In this document: positions 7,291 to 10,686 of the stretch, one piece after another
How positions within the stretch are numbered: the first letter of the stretch is position 1
Layout: each line of letters begins with the position of its first letter
Source: Chitinophagaceae bacterium
Lineage (GTDB): Bacteria > Bacteroidota > Bacteroidia > Chitinophagales > Chitinophagaceae
Length of the DNA stretch: 10,686 bases
Direction of reading: 5' to 3'
Assembly: GCA_019747455.1 (NCBI GenBank)
Contig: JAIEQT010000171.1
Location: 1 to 10,686, forward strand
Notes under the pieces: generated by a model
Seen by the model: only the letters and a program-made list of their open reading frames with translations
Told to the model about the DNA's origin: nothing
Database searches by the model: none
Made by a program: the position numbers and the translations under genes

Positions 7291-7677
7291 CTATTGATCT
7301 TCATAAATAATCATTTCACCAGTTATATTGTCAAAAGCCCATTTCCTTATGCCGGTTTCACAATCATAAGCTATAATCCTCCACCAATAAAGGTTATTGT
7401 TTGCATCATATGCCCTAGATTCAAGATAGCAATTTTGAAATACTGCTGATTTAGTTAGCTTTTGTGATGATATTTTTTTATTATCATCACTTAAGTTTCT
7501 AACCAGTCTTTTAGAAAATAGCAAATTTTCTTTACTCTTGAAATAAGTATTTTTATAAGAGTTTTTTATACTTATTTTGGCTAGAGATTTAACAAATGCT
7601 ACTTCAGAGTTTTTTTCAGAAGCTTTAAGAGAAATTAAAGTCGAAAAAGATAAAGCAAGAATAAAAATTTTTTTCAT
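7291..7677 (-). CDS. Small secreted protein of unknown function
   Basis: I do not recognise this 128-residue protein. It begins MKKIFILALSFSTLISLKA, a typical Sec signal peptide with likely cleavage between Ala19 and Ser20. The mature chain is Lys/Ser/Asn-rich to about residue 75. It then has a more structured C-terminal part with two Cys (83 and 106), an aromatic cluster NNNLYWWRIIAYD (93-105), and alternating hydrophobic residues to the end (KWAFDNITGEMIIYED), suggesting a small β-rich, possibly disulfide-bonded domain. The start is preceded by an A-rich stretch on the coding strand, common for Bacteroidota. It leads the cassette with the GLPGLI and β-barrel genes (69 bp to the GLPGLI start, with the hairpin between). 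It may be a secreted partner or ligand of that pair (speculative). Codon use is AT-rich like its downstream neighbours. Confidence 0.75.
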   Translation of the reverse strand: MKKIFILALSFSTLISLKASEKNSEVAFVKSLAKISIKNSYKNTYFKSKENLLFSKRLVRNLSDDNKKISSQKLTKSAVFQNCYLESRAYDANNNLYWWRIIAYDCETGIRKWAFDNITGEMIIYEDQ

Positions 7678-7704
7678 ACACTTTTTTTTATTTGGTTACC
7701 CTGT

Positions 7705-7821
7705 CTAACGCCATGGATTTAAATGTTCAGCGGCAACAGATTGTAAGCTTTGCTCATTGACTGTATGCACCCAATACCAGTACACATGATAGTGTCCATT
7801 TTTATTGTCTGTGATCAGCAG
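7705..7821 (-). pseudogene. Possible 3' remnant of a protein gene (38 codons, no start)
   Basis: Between an in-frame TAA (7822-7824) and a TAG (7705-7707) the minus strand reads 38 residues. The reading contains NGHYHVYWYWVHTVNEQ and ends in HLNPWR. It has no ATG, GTG or TTG start near its beginning. The aromatic and charged pattern looks protein-like rather than random. One hand-counted line inside it (7741-7800) is 40% GC, against 22% for a line in the GLPGLI gene (7021-7080). It could be the C-terminal stub of a lost gene, or part of a repeated non-coding element whose translation merely looks reasonable. I do not recognise the family. Confidence 0.3.
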
Positions 7822-7903
7822 TTAGAAATTATGGATTAAACTCATTTCAATTGAAGCATTAAACTACTCATAACAGATATTTCAGGCAATAGCCCAAGGG
7901 TTA

Positions 7904-7944
7904 CACTTTTTAGCTGATGGAATAGGCAGAATCACTTTTAAGCT
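7904..7944. repeat. 12-bp direct repeat upstream of the response regulator
   Basis: CACTTTTTAGCT (7904-7915) and CACTTTTAAGCT (7933-7944) match at 11 of 12 positions with a 29-bp offset. They lie about 90-130 bp before the regulator start and about 230 bp before the small secreted-protein gene. They could be paired binding sites for a regulator, possibly the one encoded next door. Chance is not excluded in AT-rich DNA. Confidence 0.35.
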
Positions 7945-8031
7945 AATTTTAATACCCCCCGCCTCTCATTTTTTTTAAAAATTACCATTAGCTTTAAATA
8001 TAATATCATATTAAACCAATCATCCACCCCT

Positions 8032-8751
8032 ATGATTACCATTGCAATTGCGGAAGACAAACCCGCAGACTTGCGCAGATTAGAGAAATCTGTACAAAGT
8101 CATAAAGAATATAAACATATTTTTTCTGCGACAAATGGCTTGGATCTTTTACATAAAATACATGCTTGTAGCGAACTCCCACAAATATTACTATTAGATA
8201 TTGAAATGCCTAAGCTAGATGGATTACTAGCTACAACTTATTTATACCACAAATTCCCTATGCTCAAGATTATTGGTGCATCTTCCCACTCAAACAAAGA
8301 CTTGGTAACACAAGTGATTAGTGAAGGAGCGATTAGTTTTATTACTAAACACTTTTTAGAACCAGATTCTATTTCTTATAAGCCTATATATGGCAAAAGA
8401 AATGTTCTAAAAGAAAGTATCGACTTTACCTTACAAAATAAATCGTACATCGATTTACTACTATTCAATAACGTAGAGGAAATACAAAAAACAAAATCAA
8501 CAGCTTATTTACGTCATCAAAAATATCCGAACTTACCCTCTACTATTACTGAATTTTTAATACTAAACGCGGCAGAGTTAACTTTTGATGAGATTGGCGA
8601 CATTATGAGTAAAAGTAAAGCTTCAGTAAAAAAATATTCGATATACGCAGGAGAGCTATTCAAAGTAAAAGGAGCTAGCGAAATAAAAAGCCATTGCATC
8701 AAACATGGATTGGTTAAGCTACCTTCCCTTTTTGATAAAAACTTTAACTAG
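8032..8751 (+). CDS. Orphan response regulator, receiver domain plus divergent LuxR-type HTH
   Basis: A 239-residue DNA-binding response regulator. The receiver domain (about 1-125) has the acidic pocket Glu8-Asp9 (IAEDKPADL), the phospho-acceptor Asp56 in ILLLDIEMPKLDG (52-64), a Ser at 84 or 85 at the switch Thr/Ser position, and Lys106 in ISFITKHF. A linker of about 45 residues leads to a C-terminal region (about 170-230) with ELTFDEIGDIMSKSKASVKKY and a closing IKHGLV. This follows the LuxR/GerE layout (LT-x-E-I, S-x-x-TVK, IKHGL) but is divergent. No sensor kinase gene lies in the window, so the phosphodonor is unknown. It is divergent from the small secreted-protein gene and convergent with the OPT transporter gene. 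Regulation of the GLPGLI cassette is possible but inferred only from position. Confidence 0.88.
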   Translation: MITIAIAEDKPADLRRLEKSVQSHKEYKHIFSATNGLDLLHKIHACSELPQILLLDIEMPKLDGLLATTYLYHKFPMLKIIGASSHSNKDLVTQVISEGAISFITKHFLEPDSISYKPIYGKRNVLKESIDFTLQNKSYIDLLLFNNVEEIQKTKSTAYLRHQKYPNLPSTITEFLILNAAELTFDEIGDIMSKSKASVKKYSIYAGELFKVKGASEIKSHCIKHGLVKLPSLFDKNFN

Positions 8752-8771
8752 ATAATTGTATCACTCTATAT

Positions 8772-8836
8772 ACCCCTCACACCTTACACCTTATCCCCTT
8801 ATTCTTCAGTCTCTCGGACTTCCGGTCTTTCAGACT
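8772..8836. repeat. Short-period degenerate repeat array C between convergent genes
   Basis: The 83-bp gap between the regulator and the OPT gene has 7-bp units in its left part: ACACCTT at 8779-8785 and again at 8786-8792. Its right part has four 8-bp units on a fixed grid from 8805: TTCAGTCT, CTCGGACT, then TCCGGTCT and TTCAGACT ending at 8836. The right part contains nested inverted words: AGTCT (8808-8812) pairs with AGACT (8832-8836), and CGGA with TCCG at the centre. The last unit overlaps the OPT stop codon (8835-8837). Its position suggests a bidirectional terminator, although T-runs are weak on both sides. Confidence 0.6.
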
Positions 8837-10686
8837 ACTTACTCCCTACTCTATACAGCATCACACCCATCAGCACAAAAAAGGCGGTACCTAAAACAAA
8901 ATATCCTCCCTCGGATAGGTTTTGTACTAAAGACTCTTCTGCGCTTACTGCTGCTAAGAATTTTTCGCCTCCGGCAGAACCTGAAATGAAAGCTATGATT
9001 ACACCGGCTACGGCACCCCCTGCCACTAAGCCTGTTGCAAATAAATTTCCCTTCCCTAATTCTTCTTCTTCCGCAGAAACAACTGTATTATCTTTTTTCT
9101 TCTTCGCATCTACCAACCCTCTTATAGCACCACCAATAAAAATGGGTAAGGTTGTAGCTAAAGGTAAGTATGCCCCAACAGCAAAACTCAATGCCTTAAT
9201 TCCACAGAGCTCCATAGTAATGGCTAAGAATACACCTGCAAAAACATATTGCCAATCGAGGTTTTGCGAGAGTATACCCTTAATTAGGGTTGCCATTAAA
9301 GTAGCTTGTGGTGCGGGATATTTTTCGGTACCAATGGCATGGCTAATACCCTGACTAATCATATCACTCGAAGGTTTATCCAAGAATTTCACAGTTATAC
9401 CAATTACTATAGAAGAAACAATCGCACCTACAAATAATGCGATCTGCTGATTACGGGGTGTTGCCCCAACAATATACCCGCTCTTTAAATCCTGTGAAGT
9501 TGCTCCTGCATTTGCAGCAGCAATACATATCATGCCACCCACTACTAATACCAATGGTTCAAACATTTGTCCGGTCCAACCCACACTTAAAAAAATCAAA
9601 CTGGTTCCCATCACAGTAGCAATTGTCATACCACTAATAGGATTATTAGAAGAACCAATTAAACCTACAATACGCGATGAAACGGTTACGAATAGCGCAC
9701 CAAACAATACAACCAAAACACCGATCAATAGTTTTTGTAAAATACTATTACCGGGTACTTGTGGCAAAATGGTGATCAATGCAATTAAGCCTACGGTACC
9801 CAAACCAACCACTTTTAAACTCAGATCTTTTTCAGTGCGTAATACGCTTGCTGTACCGGCGCTTTCTGATTTCAAAGAAGCCATACTTCCTTTAACAGAT
9901 TTCGCAATTGTAGGAAGCGTTTTTATAAGCGTGATAATACCTCCGGCGGCAACCGTACCTGCCCCAATTTGCCGAATGAATGCATAATATACCGCCGATG
10001 AATAATCATTGAATGTATGTGTTATAGGGTTCCATCCACCCTTACCCCCCGCTTTCGTGATATCACCTAAGTAGCCCAATTTTACAAGTTGTGCGGCAAT
10101 AATATCGCCGGGCACTAATGATGAGAGCAAAGGGATAAATACCAACCAACTTAGCACACCGCCGGCTACTAATACACCGCCGATTTTTGGGCCAATAATA
10201 TAGCCCACCCCCATATACTCGGGCGTAATTTCCCCACTCACTTTGGCGGAAGGGAAAAATTTATTGATTTGTTTAGTAGCATAGTACGGAGTTTCGGCAA
10301 TGATATGTGTTACTTTTTGGAGAATAGCATATACAAATGCTACCCCTAATCCCCAGAAAGCCGTCTTCGCAAAATCACCCCCTTTCTCCCCCGCCTTTAA
10401 AACATCTCCACAGGCAGTTCCTTCCGGATAAGGAAGATTATCATGCTCATTTACTATAAGTGCTTTACGCAGAGGAACCATTAATAAAGTACCTAGCAAA
10501 CCACCTACAATAGCCAGGATTAAAATAGTGAGATAATTAAAATAGCTGGCACTATCGGGCGATGATAAAAATAAAAATCCGGGTAAGGTAAATGCAACAC
10601 CTGCTGCAATACTTTCTCCTGCAGAGCCTGTTGTTTGAATAATATTATTTTCTAAGATGGTTGTTTTCAAAAATTTTCTACCCAAT
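8835..10686 (-). CDS. OPT-family oligopeptide transporter, N-terminus cut by the window edge
   Basis: About 616 residues of a polytopic inner-membrane transporter of the OPT (oligopeptide transporter) superfamily, which imports small peptides or, in the related YSL branch, metal chelates. Recognisable stretches are TTILENNIIQTTGSAGESIA near the visible start, NLPYPEGTACGDVLKAGEKG (83-102), GYIIGPKIGG (about 162-171), ATSQDLKSGYIVGATPRNQQ in the middle, and MELCGIKALSFAVGAYLPL towards the end. More than ten hydrophobic segments are visible, and the chain ends with a last helix and VGSK. The gene runs off the right edge. The first codon in frame is TTG but is almost certainly internal, because family members carry additional residues and a first helix before this motif. 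The stop is TAG at 8835-8837. A Lys-rich insert (DAKKKKDN followed by an acidic run) sits between two late helices. Its composition is GC-richer than the central cassette. Confidence 0.93.
   Translation of the reverse strand, partial: LGRKFLKTTILENNIIQTTGSAGESIAAGVAFTLPGFLFLSSPDSASYFNYLTILILAIVGGLLGTLLMVPLRKALIVNEHDNLPYPEGTACGDVLKAGEKGGDFAKTAFWGLGVAFVYAILQKVTHIIAETPYYATKQINKFFPSAKVSGEITPEYMGVGYIIGPKIGGVLVAGGVLSWLVFIPLLSSLVPGDIIAAQLVKLGYLGDITKAGGKGGWNPITHTFNDYSSAVYYAFIRQIGAGTVAAGGIITLIKTLPTIAKSVKGSMASLKSESAGTASVLRTEKDLSLKVVGLGTVGLIALITILPQVPGNSILQKLLIGVLVVLFGALFVTVSSRIVGLIGSSNNPISGMTIATVMGTSLIFLSVGWTGQMFEPLVLVVGGMICIAAANAGATSQDLKSGYIVGATPRNQQIALFVGAIVSSIVIGITVKFLDKPSSDMISQGISHAIGTEKYPAPQATLMATLIKGILSQNLDWQYVFAGVFLAITMELCGIKALSFAVGAYLPLATTLPIFIGGAIRGLVDAKKKKDNTVVSAEEEELGKGNLFATGLVAGGAVAGVIIAFISGSAGGEKFLAAVSAEESLVQNLSEGGYFVLGTAFFVLMGVMLYRVGSK

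Larger units (their letters stand above)
7678..8031. other. Divergent intergenic region
   Basis: This 354-bp gap separates the minus-strand small-protein gene from the plus-strand response regulator and must contain both promoters. I found no full match to the Bacteroidota promoter consensus (TTTG, then TAnnTTTG); the nearest is TAGCTTTA at 7989-7996, with no matching upstream box. It also holds a protein-like minus-strand reading (7705-7821) and a 12-bp direct repeat (7904-7944), listed separately. The last 50 bp before the regulator are very AT-rich. Confidence 0.5.

Noticed and set aside
7953..7963. Run of six C in the divergent gap as a phase-variation tract
   Set aside because: Six bases is short, it is not within a coding region or at a clear promoter spacing, and similar C runs occur elsewhere in the OPT gene.
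8986..9354. Open reading of 122 codons on the plus strand
   Set aside because: It is also antisense to the OPT gene, with the same low-complexity antisense composition.
9532..9987. Open reading of 151 codons on the plus strand
   Set aside because: It lies wholly antisense to the well-supported OPT gene, has Pro/Thr/Ile-rich translation typical of antisense to membrane helices, and matches no family I recognise.

Overview
The window looks like a chromosomal segment of a member of the Bacteroidota, most likely Chitinophagaceae or a close relative (inference). The signs are a GLPGLI-family protein paired with a CarboxypepD_reg-like/plug/β-barrel outer-membrane protein, a DUF1800/DUF1501 pair, A-rich translation starts without clear Shine-Dalgarno motifs, moderate-to-low GC, and short-period degenerate repeats between genes. 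No tRNA, rRNA, CRISPR array, insertion sequence or phage gene was seen.

Layout. All genes but one lie on the minus strand, so they read right to left. (i) 8835-10686: an OPT-family oligopeptide transporter, cut at its N-terminus by the window edge. (ii) 8032-8751, plus strand: an orphan response regulator with a receiver domain and a divergent LuxR-like HTH, convergent with the OPT gene. (iii) 7678-8031: a divergent intergenic region holding a 38-codon protein-like remnant and a 12-bp direct repeat. (iv) 7677 down to 3733: a three-gene cassette of a small secreted protein of unknown function, a GLPGLI protein and a 901-aa outer-membrane β-barrel protein. A 14-bp perfect hairpin separates the first two. 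(v) 3533 down to 1: a secreted DUF1800 protein, a Tat-exported DUF1501 protein, and the first 69 residues of an AlkB-like membrane alkane monooxygenase.

How the genes work together. The GLPGLI protein and the β-barrel protein form a family pairing repeatedly seen in Bacteroidota and probably act together at the outer membrane and periplasm. The DUF1800 and DUF1501 proteins are a recurrent, functionally undefined secreted pair. Their tight spacing to the AlkB-like gene suggests co-transcription, but not necessarily a shared function. The regulator sits back to back with the small secreted-protein gene and could control the cassette (inference). The middle of the window (about 3.7-8.75 kb) is visibly AT-richer than its flanks.

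The most unusual signal is in the non-coding DNA. Three of the larger gaps each contain an array of degenerate 7-bp (in one case partly 8-bp) units. Each array switches to roughly its own reverse complement part-way along, and two abut or overlap the stop codon of the minus-strand gene. A fourth element, a CACAGAT-type repeat, lies just past the stop of the β-barrel gene. These look like a family of 3'-end elements in this genome and are the best candidates for something poorly described.
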